Source: Pseudaminobacter soli (ex Li et al. 2025)
Lineage (GTDB): Bacteria; Pseudomonadota; Alphaproteobacteria; Rhizobiales; Rhizobiaceae
Direction of reading: 5' to 3'
NCBI RefSeq assembly: GCF_003012705.1
Contig: NZ_PXYL01000007.1
Location: 62,001-126,000 of the forward strand
Length of the DNA: 64,000 nucleotides
Position numbers and translations under genes: made by a program. Within the stretch, counting starts at the first letter, position 1, and each line of letters opens with the position of its first letter. This document shows positions 25,082-32,650 of this stretch, piece by piece. The notes below the pieces were generated by a model. That model was given only the letters and a program-made list of their open reading frames with translations. It had not been told where the DNA came from and did not search any database.

Positions 25082-25315
25082 TCAGACCGCCGTATCTCTT
25101 TCGCGCGCCATGCGTGCACGCCTGGTTTCGCGGCGCGGGCGACGCTCCACCGTCTCGAGCCGCGCCGGTAATTCCGCCATGACCTCGCGCCGCCGCTCGG
25201 GCGTCATGCCGATCCAGCCGGAAATCTCCTCGCGGGTGCGCCCGCAGCCAAAACAGTAACCGGTCTTCATGTCGACCGAGCAGACGAGGATGCAGGGCGA
25301 TTCAATAGCCGGCAT
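25082..25315 (-). CDS. DUF1289 family protein
   Basis: A 77-residue protein with the DUF1289 cysteine pattern: SPCILVCSVDMKTGYCFGCG, then RTREEISGWIGMTPERRREV. The four cysteines (C-x3-C and C-x2-C) suggest a metal or cluster site. The C-terminus is Arg-rich. The function is not established. The ATG at 25315 gives the family length; the larger frame extending into cobT is a shadow. It probably shares a transcript with the downstream protease gene. Confidence 0.88.
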   Translation of the reverse strand: MPAIESPCILVCSVDMKTGYCFGCGRTREEISGWIGMTPERRREVMAELPARLETVERRPRRETRRARMARERDTAV

Positions 25316-25459
25316 GGAGACTTTCCGTTGGTTCACTCCACATGGGACAGCTGTGGCGGCAATGCAAGCCCCAGGTTGTATGAGACGTTTCGGCCATTGT
25401 GCCATGAGGCCAACGCAGCTATGCCGCTGCCAACGACCATTCTCCCAGGTTAAAACGAC

Positions 25460-26449
25460 ATGACCAGTGCGCTTCCTTTCGACGATTTCCGTACCCTGAT
25501 GACACGGCTGCCGGCCGGTGACGAGGCGGCGGGCGAACGCGTGCGGGCGCAGTTTTCCAAGGCCGAAAAGCCGGTTGGTTCGCTTGGCAGGATCGAGGAC
25601 CTCGCCGCATGGTTGGCGACGTGGAGCGGCCGGCCGCCGGCCGTCAATCGTCCGCTGGTGGCGATCTTCGCCGGCAATCACGGCGTGGTGCGGCACGATA
25701 TCTCGCCCCGTACCGTCGAGGCGACGGCGCGCGCGGTGGAACTCACCGCCGCCGGCGGCGCGGCGATCAACCAGATCTGCCTTGCCAACGACGTCGGCCT
25801 CAAGGTGTTCGACCTGGCGCTGCACCTGCCCACTGAAGACATCACGCAGGACGCCGCGCTCGACGAGCGCGGCTGCGCGGCAACCATGGCCTTTGGCATG
25901 GAAGCGATCTCGGGAACGGACCTTCTGTGCATCGGCGACCTGGGCGTGGGCAATTCCACGGTTGCGGCGGCCATGCTGGCTGCGCTGCACGGCGGCACCG
26001 GCGCCGACTGGGTCGGCGTTGGCTCGGGCGCAGACGCCACGATGATCGCGCGCAAGGCGAAGGTGGTCGACGCAGCGCTCGCTTTCCATCGCGCCCACCT
26101 GAAGGACCCGCTTGAAGTGCTCCGCCGGGTCGGCGGACGGGAGTTCGCGGCGATTGCCGGCGCCATCATAGCCGCCCGCATGGAAAAGGTGCCGGTGATC
26201 CTAGATGGGCTCGCGGCAATCGCATCCGCGTCGGTGCTCTATGCGATCAACCCACGCGCGCTCGATCATTGCGTGGTGGCGCAGGCGTCCCCGGAGCATG
26301 GTTTTGGCAAGGCGGTCGAAAAGCTCGGCATGAAGCCGCTGCTCGATCTCGGCATGGCGCATGCCGAAGGTGCGGGTGGTGCGCTCGCCGTGGGACTGGT
26401 GAAGGCAGCCGCGCTTTGCAGCACGGGAATGGCCGCAGCGCTACGCTGA
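25460..26449 (+). CDS. cobT: Nicotinate-nucleotide-dimethylbenzimidazole phosphoribosyltransferase CobT
   Basis: A 329-residue enzyme that makes alpha-ribazole phosphate for the lower ligand of cobalamin. Landmarks are FSKAEKPVGSLGRIEDLAAW at about residue 32, IFAGNHGVV, AAGGAAINQI and CIGDLGVGNSTVAAAM. The catalytic Glu region is AHAEGAGGALAVGLVKAA near the C-terminus. No strong ribosome site is visible. No cobalamin riboswitch was seen upstream. Its 3' end overlaps the convergent kinase gene by 9 nt. A CbiZ-type salvage gene lies 5 kb away. Confidence 0.94.
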   Translation: MTSALPFDDFRTLMTRLPAGDEAAGERVRAQFSKAEKPVGSLGRIEDLAAWLATWSGRPPAVNRPLVAIFAGNHGVVRHDISPRTVEATARAVELTAAGGAAINQICLANDVGLKVFDLALHLPTEDITQDAALDERGCAATMAFGMEAISGTDLLCIGDLGVGNSTVAAAMLAALHGGTGADWVGVGSGADATMIARKAKVVDAALAFHRAHLKDPLEVLRRVGGREFAAIAGAIIAARMEKVPVILDGLAAIASASVLYAINPRALDHCVVAQASPEHGFGKAVEKLGMKPLLDLGMAHAEGAGGALAVGLVKAAALCSTGMAAALR

Positions 26450-27976
26450 TTGGCGACGGCGGCCAGCGGCCGCCACTGCCTTGGTCGGCAGCGCGGGCAG
26501 CACTTCCATGACCCGCGAAAGCGGGAAGATGGCGATCGCTTCGGTGCCCTCGCGCAGCTTCGAGTGAAGCTGGAATTCGCCGCCATGCATGGCAATCAGG
26601 CCCTGCACGATCGGCAGGCCGAGGCCGGTGCCTTGCTCCGCGCTCTTGATGGCGATGGAGCCCTGGCCGAAGGCCGAAAGCACGACCGGGATTTCCTCCG
26701 GCGGAATGCCCGGTCCGTTGTCCTTAACCGAAATGTACTGGCCGCCGCCTGCGGTCCAGCCTACGCGCACCAGGATTTCGCCGCCGGGCGGAGTGAACTT
26801 GACGGCGTTCGACAAGAGGTTGAGCGCGATCTGGCGAACCGCGCGCTCGTCGGCATAGAGGCGCGGCAGCTCCGGCTCGAACTGCTGGACGATACGCAGG
26901 TCCCTGTTGTGCGCCTTGAGCTCCATCAGGTGGCAGCATTCCTCGGCAATGTGCAGGAGATGCACCGGCTCCTCGTTGAGCTGGTAGCGCCCGGCCTCGA
27001 TGCGCGACAGGTCGAGGATTTCGTTGATGAGATTAAGCAGGTGCTGGCCAGAATCGTGCACGTCGCGCGCATAGTCGCGATAGGTCGCGTTCTGCATCGG
27101 CCCGAGCACCTCGTTGGACATCACTTCGGAGAAGCCGAGAATGGCATTGAGCGGCGTGCGCAGCTCATGGCTCATGGAGGCGAGGAAGCGCGACTTGGCA
27201 AGGTTCGCCTCTTCGGCGCGGCGGCGGGCCTCGTCCGACATCGACTTCGCCGTTTCGAGTTCGGCGATCAGCCCGTCTTTTTCCGAGCGAAACGAGAGCA
27301 GCATGACCGAGGAGCGGTTCAGGCGGCTCGCGACATAGGCGAAGAAGGGCAGCGAAAGCGCCAGAAGGGCGGTCATCAAGAGATCGACCGCTTCCGGCGA
27401 ATGCGAGACGCTGACGCCGTAAATCACCACCGGCAGCGCGAAGGTGACCATCAGCGCGCCGCGCAGCGAGGAAGCGATCAGTGCGGTCGCGGCCATCGCC
27501 AATAGCAAGATGACGGCCTTGACGATGGGGAATTGCTGGAGCTGGCATTCGTCACAGCCGATCCCAGCGAAATAGGCCCAGCCTAGGCCGGATAGGAAAT
27601 GGCCGATCAGGAAATTGCGCTTGATGCCCTGCGTGTCGAGCTTGGCCAAATCCATCTTGCTGACGCGGTGCGCCACTAGCGCCAAGCCCGCATAGCAGGT
27701 GGTGGTCAGCATCGCCCAGATAAGGATTTCGCCCCGCATGCCGGCAATCAGGCCCGCGACCGTGATGACCAGAACCAGCAATGGGATGGCGGTGGCGCTG
27801 CCGGTCATGGCGTGGGCATGCAGCCTCAGCAGCTCGCGGTCGAAGGCAAGCGCGCCGGGGCGCTGGGCAAGTCGGTCGCGCGTCCTGCGAACGGCGCGCG
27901 CGACATCGCTGTTGCGGCGCCGCTTCGTGCGATCCACAATGTTCTTGTCGGCGATGTCGGAGCGCAGCAACGCCAT
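26441..27976 (-). CDS. PleC/PdhS-like membrane sensor histidine kinase
   Basis: A 511-residue kinase with about five or six membrane segments in residues 60-210 and a short coiled coil. The H-box FLASMSHELRTPLNAILGFS is close to that of the PleC/DivJ/PdhS group. The ATPase has N-box LNLLSNAVKFTPPGG, DNGPGIP and GTGLGLPIVQGLI. This group controls the cell cycle and polarity regulator DivK in relatives; whether this one does is unknown. There is no receiver domain. The start at 27976 is divergent from the nuclease gene, 75 nt apart. Confidence 0.88.
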   Translation of the reverse strand: MALLRSDIADKNIVDRTKRRRNSDVARAVRRTRDRLAQRPGALAFDRELLRLHAHAMTGSATAIPLLVLVITVAGLIAGMRGEILIWAMLTTTCYAGLALVAHRVSKMDLAKLDTQGIKRNFLIGHFLSGLGWAYFAGIGCDECQLQQFPIVKAVILLLAMAATALIASSLRGALMVTFALPVVIYGVSVSHSPEAVDLLMTALLALSLPFFAYVASRLNRSSVMLLSFRSEKDGLIAELETAKSMSDEARRRAEEANLAKSRFLASMSHELRTPLNAILGFSEVMSNEVLGPMQNATYRDYARDVHDSGQHLLNLINEILDLSRIEAGRYQLNEEPVHLLHIAEECCHLMELKAHNRDLRIVQQFEPELPRLYADERAVRQIALNLLSNAVKFTPPGGEILVRVGWTAGGGQYISVKDNGPGIPPEEIPVVLSAFGQGSIAIKSAEQGTGLGLPIVQGLIAMHGGEFQLHSKLREGTEAIAIFPLSRVMEVLPALPTKAVAAAGRRRQSA

Positions 27977-28051
27977 CAGGGTTCAATTTATGCGAGCAAT
28001 TGATTTCAGAGGCTTAGGCTACGCCGAAATAATTAAGAGTCTGTTTGCCAT

Positions 28052-28669
28052 ATGCTTCGAATGACGCGGTATCGCCCGCTTCGAAGGCCTTCTGCCAGGC
28101 CACGCAGTGCCTTCCGGACGGTCTTGGACATCTGTCTCGCGGTGGCGATTCTCGGCATGCTTGCAGTGGTGAGCGCGCGCTTCGACCTCCTTGCCACGCG
28201 CCAGAACACTGGTTCGGTCATCGTCAATGACGGCGATACCGTCACGCTGAATGGCGAGCGCATCCGGCTCATCGGCATGGACGCGCCGGAATATATGCAG
28301 GCCTGCAACAAGGGCGGCATCGACTATCCATGCGGGCGCCAGGCGCGGGAGGCACTCGTCAGGCTCATCGCCGGCAGGAGTGTCACCTGCGAGGGATCGA
28401 AGCGCGACCGTTACGGCAGGCTTCTCGCCGTCTGCAACGCCGGCGGCGTAGATCTGAACCGCGCAATGGTCGAGCAGGGCTGGGCGGTCGCCTATGGCGA
28501 CTACGGCGATGCCGAACGGATGGCACGCGATCGCCGCGCCGGCATTTGGGCCGGCACCTTCGAGCAGCCGAGCGACTGGCGTGCCAGCCATCACAGGAAT
28601 GCCGAGCCGCGCCATGATGCCGGCAACTGGCTTTTTGACTGGCTGCGAGAAGTTCTTCGGTTTTGGTGA
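28052..28669 (+). CDS. Thermonuclease (SNase) family protein, membrane anchored or secreted
   Basis: A 205-residue protein with an N-terminal hydrophobic anchor (TVLDICLAVAILGMLAVVSA) and an SNase domain from about residue 50. Active-site features are VNDGDTVTLNGERIRLIGMD followed by APE, and KRDRYGRLLAVC, carrying the conserved Arg, Glu and Arg of staphylococcal nuclease. DLNRAMVEQGWAVAY completes the fold. Calcium-dependent cleavage of DNA or RNA outside the cytoplasm is likely. ATG 28052 and ATG 28061 are both possible starts. Confidence 0.88.
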   Translation: MLRMTRYRPLRRPSARPRSAFRTVLDICLAVAILGMLAVVSARFDLLATRQNTGSVIVNDGDTVTLNGERIRLIGMDAPEYMQACNKGGIDYPCGRQAREALVRLIAGRSVTCEGSKRDRYGRLLAVCNAGGVDLNRAMVEQGWAVAYGDYGDAERMARDRRAGIWAGTFEQPSDWRASHHRNAEPRHDAGNWLFDWLREVLRFW

Positions 28670-28711
28670 GGCCGCGCTATAGTGCGGCTAAATGTAGTCC
28701 GGGAGAGCGAT

Positions 28712-29323
28712 GTGAAGCTGTATGATGGTGGGCGCGCGCCCAATCCGCGCCGGGTACGCGTATTCCTCGCCGAAAAGGGCATCGAGGTGCAGATGGTGCC
28801 GGTCGACATGGCCGGCCTCGAGCACAAGAGCGCGCTGATGACGTCGCGCAACCCTTTGCAGCGCCTGCCTGTGCTGGAACTGGACGACGGCACCATCCTG
28901 ACCGAGTCCGTGGCCATCTGCCGCTATTTCGAGGAGCTTCACCCCGAGCCGGCACTGTTCGGCCGCGGCGCGCTCGGCAAGGCCAAGGTCGAGATGTGGC
29001 AGCGGCGGGTGGAACTGAACCTCTTCATGTGCGTCGCGGCTGCCTTCCGGCATATCCATCCTGCGATGAAGGAGTGGGAGGTGCCGCAGATCCCGACTTG
29101 GGGCGAGGCCAACAAGCCCAAGGCCCTCGATTTTCTGGAAATCCTCGATGGCGAACTGGCCAGCCGCGAATTCGCCGCCGGCGACGAGTACTCGATCGCC
29201 GACATTACCGGCCTGATTGCCATCGATTTCATGAAGCCCGCCCGCATGCGGGTTCCCGAAGAATTCGGCAACGTCATCCGTTGGCATCAGGCGCTGTCGA
29301 ACCGGCCGAGTGCTGCTGCCTGA
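28712..29323 (+). CDS. Glutathione S-transferase family protein
   Basis: About 203 residues from a GTG at 28712 that has GGGAG 8 nt upstream. The N-terminal thioredoxin fold is KLYDGGRAPNPRRVRVFLAE, with cis-Pro in NPLQRLPVLELDDG and the glutathione-binding TESVAICRYFEEL. The C-terminal helical domain has EYSIADITGLIAIDF. There is no Ser or Cys at the usual N-terminal position; Asn or Arg in APNPRR takes that place, as in some bacterial beta-like groups. The substrate is unknown. The next gene starts 4 nt downstream. Confidence 0.85.
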   Translation: MKLYDGGRAPNPRRVRVFLAEKGIEVQMVPVDMAGLEHKSALMTSRNPLQRLPVLELDDGTILTESVAICRYFEELHPEPALFGRGALGKAKVEMWQRRVELNLFMCVAAAFRHIHPAMKEWEVPQIPTWGEANKPKALDFLEILDGELASREFAAGDEYSIADITGLIAIDFMKPARMRVPEEFGNVIRWHQALSNRPSAAA

Positions 29324-29327
29324 CCTC

Positions 29328-29948
29328 ATGACTGCGAATGATCTGGACCGTTTGACCGCGCAAATCCGCGCCTGTCGCCTTTGCGCGGAGGAACCGCGCG
29401 GCCGGCCGCTGCCACATGAGCCGCGGCCCGTGGTGGTGGCGTCGACGAGGGCGCGCATCCTGATTGCCGGCCAGGCGCCGGGCACCAAGGTGCATGCCAC
29501 CGGCATTCCGTTCAACGATGCCTCAGGCGACAGGCTGCGCGACTGGCTCGGCGTCCCTCACGAGGAGTTTTACGATCCCGCAAACTTCGCTATCTTGCCG
29601 ATGGGCTTTTGCTTTCCGGGGCAGGATGCCAAGGGCGGCGACCTGCCGCCGCGCCGGGAATGCGCCCCGCGCTGGCGCCGGCCGTTGATCGACCTGATGC
29701 CGCAGATCGAACTCGTGCTCGCGATCGGCCTCTATTCTCAAGGGTGGCATATCGGGGCCGGCCGGGGTGCCACACTAGGCGAAACCGTCATGAACTGGCG
29801 CACCATCTATGCCTCCAACGAGCGGCCGCGCGTGATCCCGCTGCCGCATCCTTCCTGGCGCAACTCCGGCTGGCTGAAGAAGAATCCCTGGTTCGAAACG
29901 GAATTGCTTCCGTTCCTGAAATCGGAAATACGCCATCGTCTAGGCTGA
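29328..29948 (+). CDS. Uracil-DNA glycosylase superfamily protein
   Basis: A 206-residue protein of the uracil-DNA glycosylase superfamily. Motif A is ILIAGQAPGTKVHATGIPFN and the distal loop motif is IPLPHPSWRNSGWL. Cysteines in RACRLCAEEP, GFCFPG and RRECAPRW could hold an iron-sulfur cluster as in families 4 and 5. The frame begins with ATG at 29328, 4 nt after the GST stop, so the two are likely cotranscribed. Whether uracil is the substrate is not shown. Confidence 0.82.
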   Translation: MTANDLDRLTAQIRACRLCAEEPRGRPLPHEPRPVVVASTRARILIAGQAPGTKVHATGIPFNDASGDRLRDWLGVPHEEFYDPANFAILPMGFCFPGQDAKGGDLPPRRECAPRWRRPLIDLMPQIELVLAIGLYSQGWHIGAGRGATLGETVMNWRTIYASNERPRVIPLPHPSWRNSGWLKKNPWFETELLPFLKSEIRHRLG

Positions 29949-30057
29949 TTTCATTGCAATGCCGTTGCGTAAAATCGCGCCTGTCGGAGAATTCCTTTCT
30001 TGCGGACAAAGCGGGTTATAGCGATTATGCGGGAATATTTTTTCGCTCGGAGCCAGC

Positions 30058-30549
30058 ATGGACCGTCTTGACCGCAAAATTCTTCGTCTTCTGCAGGAAG
30101 ATGCTACCCTTGCCGTGGCGGACATCGCCAAGAAGGTGGGGCTGTCGACGACGCCCTGCTGGCGCCGCATCCAGAAGCTCGAGGAGGAGGGCGTCATCAA
30201 GCGCCGCGTCGCCATCCTCGATCCCGAGAAGATCAATACCCGGGTCACCGTCTTCGTGTCGATCCGCACCAATTCGCACAGCCACGAATGGCTGCGGCGC
30301 TTCTCCGAGGTGATCCAGGATTTCCCGGAGGTCATCGAGTTCTATCGCATGAGCGGCGACGTCGATTACCTGCTGCGCGTGGTCGTGCCCGATATTGCGG
30401 CCTACGACGCTTTCTACAAGCGCCTCATCGCAAAGATCGAGATCCGGGACGTTTCGTCGTCCTTTGCGATGGAGCAGATCAAATACACCACCGAACTGCC
30501 GCTGGACTACATGGTGCTCGACAAGGAAGCCGGCTCCAACGCTGCCTGA
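30058..30549 (+). CDS. Lrp/AsnC family transcriptional regulator
   Basis: A 163-residue regulator. The N-terminal helix-turn-helix is LDRKILRLLQEDATLAVADI, then AKKVGLSTTPCWRRIQKLEE. The RAM ligand domain has FYRMSGDVDYLLRVVVPDI. It would respond to an amino acid. No adjacent exporter or catabolic operon shows its target. It has no strong ribosome site (GGAG about 9 nt upstream). A clear terminator follows at 30578. Confidence 0.92.
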   Translation: MDRLDRKILRLLQEDATLAVADIAKKVGLSTTPCWRRIQKLEEEGVIKRRVAILDPEKINTRVTVFVSIRTNSHSHEWLRRFSEVIQDFPEVIEFYRMSGDVDYLLRVVVPDIAAYDAFYKRLIAKIEIRDVSSSFAMEQIKYTTELPLDYMVLDKEAGSNAA

Positions 30550-30577
30550 TCCTGCCTCGCATCTAAGGCCTGGAAAC

Positions 30578-30613
30578 AAAACCCCGCTTCGAATTCGAGG
30601 CGGGGTTTTTGCT
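30578..30613 (+). terminator. Rho-independent terminator of the Lrp gene
   Basis: AAAACCCCGC (30578-30587) pairs with GCGGGGTTTT (30600-30609). The loop contains GAATTC, and T residues follow. Confidence 0.92.
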
Positions 30614-30731
30614 TGTTGCAGGTTTCGAAGACACAAACCATGCATGCAGGTCCTAGGGAGGAACCGGCCAAACAAGTCAGGTTTCGCTGGCGGCCGTCAG
30701 AACGCGTCGGCCTATCTATGTGAAATTACCT

Positions 30732-30765
30732 CTCTGCGGCTTTCCAGGCTCGATCTGCCGCAGAG
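30732..30765. terminator. Hairpin downstream of the GlsB-like gene
   Basis: CTCTGCGGC (30732-30740) and GCCGCAGAG (30757-30765) are a perfect 9-bp inverted repeat. It lies about 50 nt past the stop of the minus-strand GlsB gene, with a weak T-rich tail on that strand. The rest of 30614-30816 holds nothing I recognise. Confidence 0.5.
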
Positions 30766-30816
30766 CCCAAATAAGACAAAGAAATTCCCGGTCGGTTCGC
30801 CGATCCGGACTTCTAT

Positions 30817-31074
30817 CTATGCGCCTCTTCGTCCCGCGAGCGCGTGGTAGAGCCACAGCACCACTACGGCACCGATGACCGCGACGATGAGGCTCCAGAC
30901 GTTGAAGCCCGTCACGCCGGCCGTGCCGAAGAAGTTGAAGATCAGGCCGCCTACAATGGCGCCGACGATACCGAGGACGATGTCCATCAGCATTCCTTGG
31001 CCGCTGCTGTTGACGATCTTGCTACCCAGGAAGCCTGCAATGAGGCCGAGAACGATCCAACCGACGACTGACAT
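30817..31074 (-). CDS. GlsB/YeaQ/YmgE family stress membrane protein
   Basis: An 85-residue protein with three Gly-rich membrane segments: VGWIVLGLIAGFLGSKIV, IVLGIVGAIVGGLIFNFFG and VWSLIVAVIGAVVVLWLYHA. The pattern matches the small stress-associated GlsB/YeaQ family. The ATG at 31074 has GGAG 9 nt upstream. It is divergent from the YidB-like gene. Confidence 0.88.
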   Translation of the reverse strand: MSVVGWIVLGLIAGFLGSKIVNSSGQGMLMDIVLGIVGAIVGGLIFNFFGTAGVTGFNVWSLIVAVIGAVVVLWLYHALAGRRGA

Positions 31075-31219
31075 CTCGATGTGTCTCCGTTTCCTTTGCC
31101 GGTAAAGATTTTCACAGGAAACGAAGAAACACAACTATTGCTCGCAGACTTGAAATGGCCGTCTGCTGCCCCACAATTTCTTCATCGGGGTCGGATTTAG
31201 TCATGACAGGGAGGTCCTT

Positions 31220-31657
31220 ATGGGACTTTTTGATGACGCTGTGCCGGGAGGTAATATCGGCAAGCCTTTGATGATTGCGCTCGGCGCGTTGCTGGTGGGC
31301 AAGATGCTGAGTGGCAGCAAGAGCCAGCCCGACGCCAACGCTCCGGCATCGCCTCAGGGCGAGGAAGGCGGCCTGCTCGGCGGGCTTGGCGGTCTTCTCG
31401 ACAAGTTGCGGGCAAGTGGGCAGGGCGACACGGCCGACTCCTGGGTCGGCACGGGTCAGAACCAGCCGATCAGCCCCAACGATCTTGGTCAAGCGATCGG
31501 CCAGCCGACACTCAAGGCAATCGCCGACCGCGCCGGCATGAGCGAGCAGGAACTGCTGCAGCAGCTTTCGGCCGCCTTGCCCGGAGTGGTCGACAAGCTG
31601 ACGCCCGGCGGCAACGTTCCGCAACAGGACCAGATCGCCTCGCTGCTGAACCGGTAG
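31220..31657 (+). CDS. YidB-like DUF937 family protein
   Basis: A 145-residue protein of the DUF937/YidB group. It begins MGLFDDAVPG and has a Gly-rich middle (GLLGGLGGLLDKLRASGQGD). The conserved C-terminal domain contains LGQAIGQPTLKAIADRAGMS, then EQELLQQLSAALPGVVDKLT. The function is unknown. GGGAGGT precedes the ATG. The GC-rich hairpin at 31683-31705 follows. Confidence 0.88.
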   Translation: MGLFDDAVPGGNIGKPLMIALGALLVGKMLSGSKSQPDANAPASPQGEEGGLLGGLGGLLDKLRASGQGDTADSWVGTGQNQPISPNDLGQAIGQPTLKAIADRAGMSEQELLQQLSAALPGVVDKLTPGGNVPQQDQIASLLNR

Positions 31658-31682
31658 TGCTTTGGGCCTGCGCCTTTTGAAG

Positions 31683-31705
31683 GGGCACGGCCTTTCGCCG
31701 TGCCC
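31683..31705 (+). terminator. Hairpin after the YidB-like gene
   Basis: GGGCACGGC (31683-31691) pairs with GCCGTGCCC (31697-31705). The following sequence has a loose T-rich stretch but no true T-run. Confidence 0.5.
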
Positions 31706-31776
31706 GAAGTGGTTGTTTTGCGCGTTTTCTCCGAGTGGGCTTGTCGTCGGGCTTCGTCGATGTGACAAGCCGGGCC

Positions 31777-32475
31777 ATGGCAGCCTTGTCGATTTCCTGC
31801 ATGGGTCCCTTTCTTGTCGCGGAATTCGCGTCCCCGCAGGCGATGTTGAGTTGGTCTCTGACACGTCCGGGCTTCGTCACGTCGCGAAAAGTGGCCTGGC
31901 TGGAGGTCAGGAACGCCGACCTGCCGCTCGATGTTGATCCGATCGCGCTGCTCGAAACGAAGATGGCGGAAGTCGGGCACGAGGATGCGGTCCATCTGAT
32001 GACCTCGCGCACCGTCCGAAAGCATCATTTCGCTGCAGCCTCATTCGGCCAAGCCAATGCCTCCTGCCTGGCAACGGTCGGGCTCGGCAATGCAGATCGG
32101 GTCGGCGAAAGCCCGGCCATCTCCATGCCGGCCGGGACGATCAACCGGCTCGCCCATGTCGACCGACCGCTTTCGACGGCAGCGCTGATCGAAGCGATGT
32201 CGATCGCCTCCGAAGCGCGCACGGCCGCGATCATGGATCTCAATTGGCGTCAGAACGGAAAGCCCGTGACCGGCACGGGAACCGACTGCATTGTTATAGC
32301 GGCACCAGATGGTGAAAAGCCGGAGCAATTCGCAGGGCTGCATACGGATATCGGCGCCGCCATCGGCCGGGCGGTTTATGATGTCGTCAGGCAAGGTGGC
32401 GAGCTTTGGATCGCCGAACAGGCTGGATCGGACGACGGCATGGCAGTCGACATGCTTGCTGCCGAGACAGCCTAG
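31777..32475 (+). CDS. CbiZ-type adenosylcobinamide amidohydrolase
   Basis: About 232 residues matching the CbiZ family, which removes the aminopropanol arm of cobinamide so that it can re-enter cobalamin synthesis. Family motifs are SWSLTRPGFVTSRKVAWLEV in the N-terminal half, ATVGLGNADRVGES, PAGTINRLAHVDRPLSTAAL and the signature GKPVTGTGTDCIVIAAP. The start is unsure: ATG 31777, ATG 31801 or an upstream GTG, none with a good ribosome site. CbiZ is best known from archaea and spotty in bacteria. cobT lies about 5 kb upstream on the same strand. No riboswitch was seen. Confidence 0.8.
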   Translation: MAALSISCMGPFLVAEFASPQAMLSWSLTRPGFVTSRKVAWLEVRNADLPLDVDPIALLETKMAEVGHEDAVHLMTSRTVRKHHFAAASFGQANASCLATVGLGNADRVGESPAISMPAGTINRLAHVDRPLSTAALIEAMSIASEARTAAIMDLNWRQNGKPVTGTGTDCIVIAAPDGEKPEQFAGLHTDIGAAIGRAVYDVVRQGGELWIAEQAGSDDGMAVDMLAAETA

Positions 32476-32650
32476 TAGATCTTCCGAAAAGTCGACGGGA
32501 GCGGGCCTTTGCAGCATGGCCAGCCAGCTTCAAAGGTTGCCTGCATGCAAAGCTGAGGTCAAAAGTCGCATAGGTGATTCATGACTTTGCCGCAGGCACC
32601 TGCTGGTCATGGATGACCTTGCCGAACAACGACTGCAGCAAAGACAGCCC

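Noticed and set aside
25316-25459. Possible cobalamin riboswitch in front of cobT
   Set aside because: None of the conserved B12-box or core elements could be found in the 144-nt leader. A covariance search would settle it.
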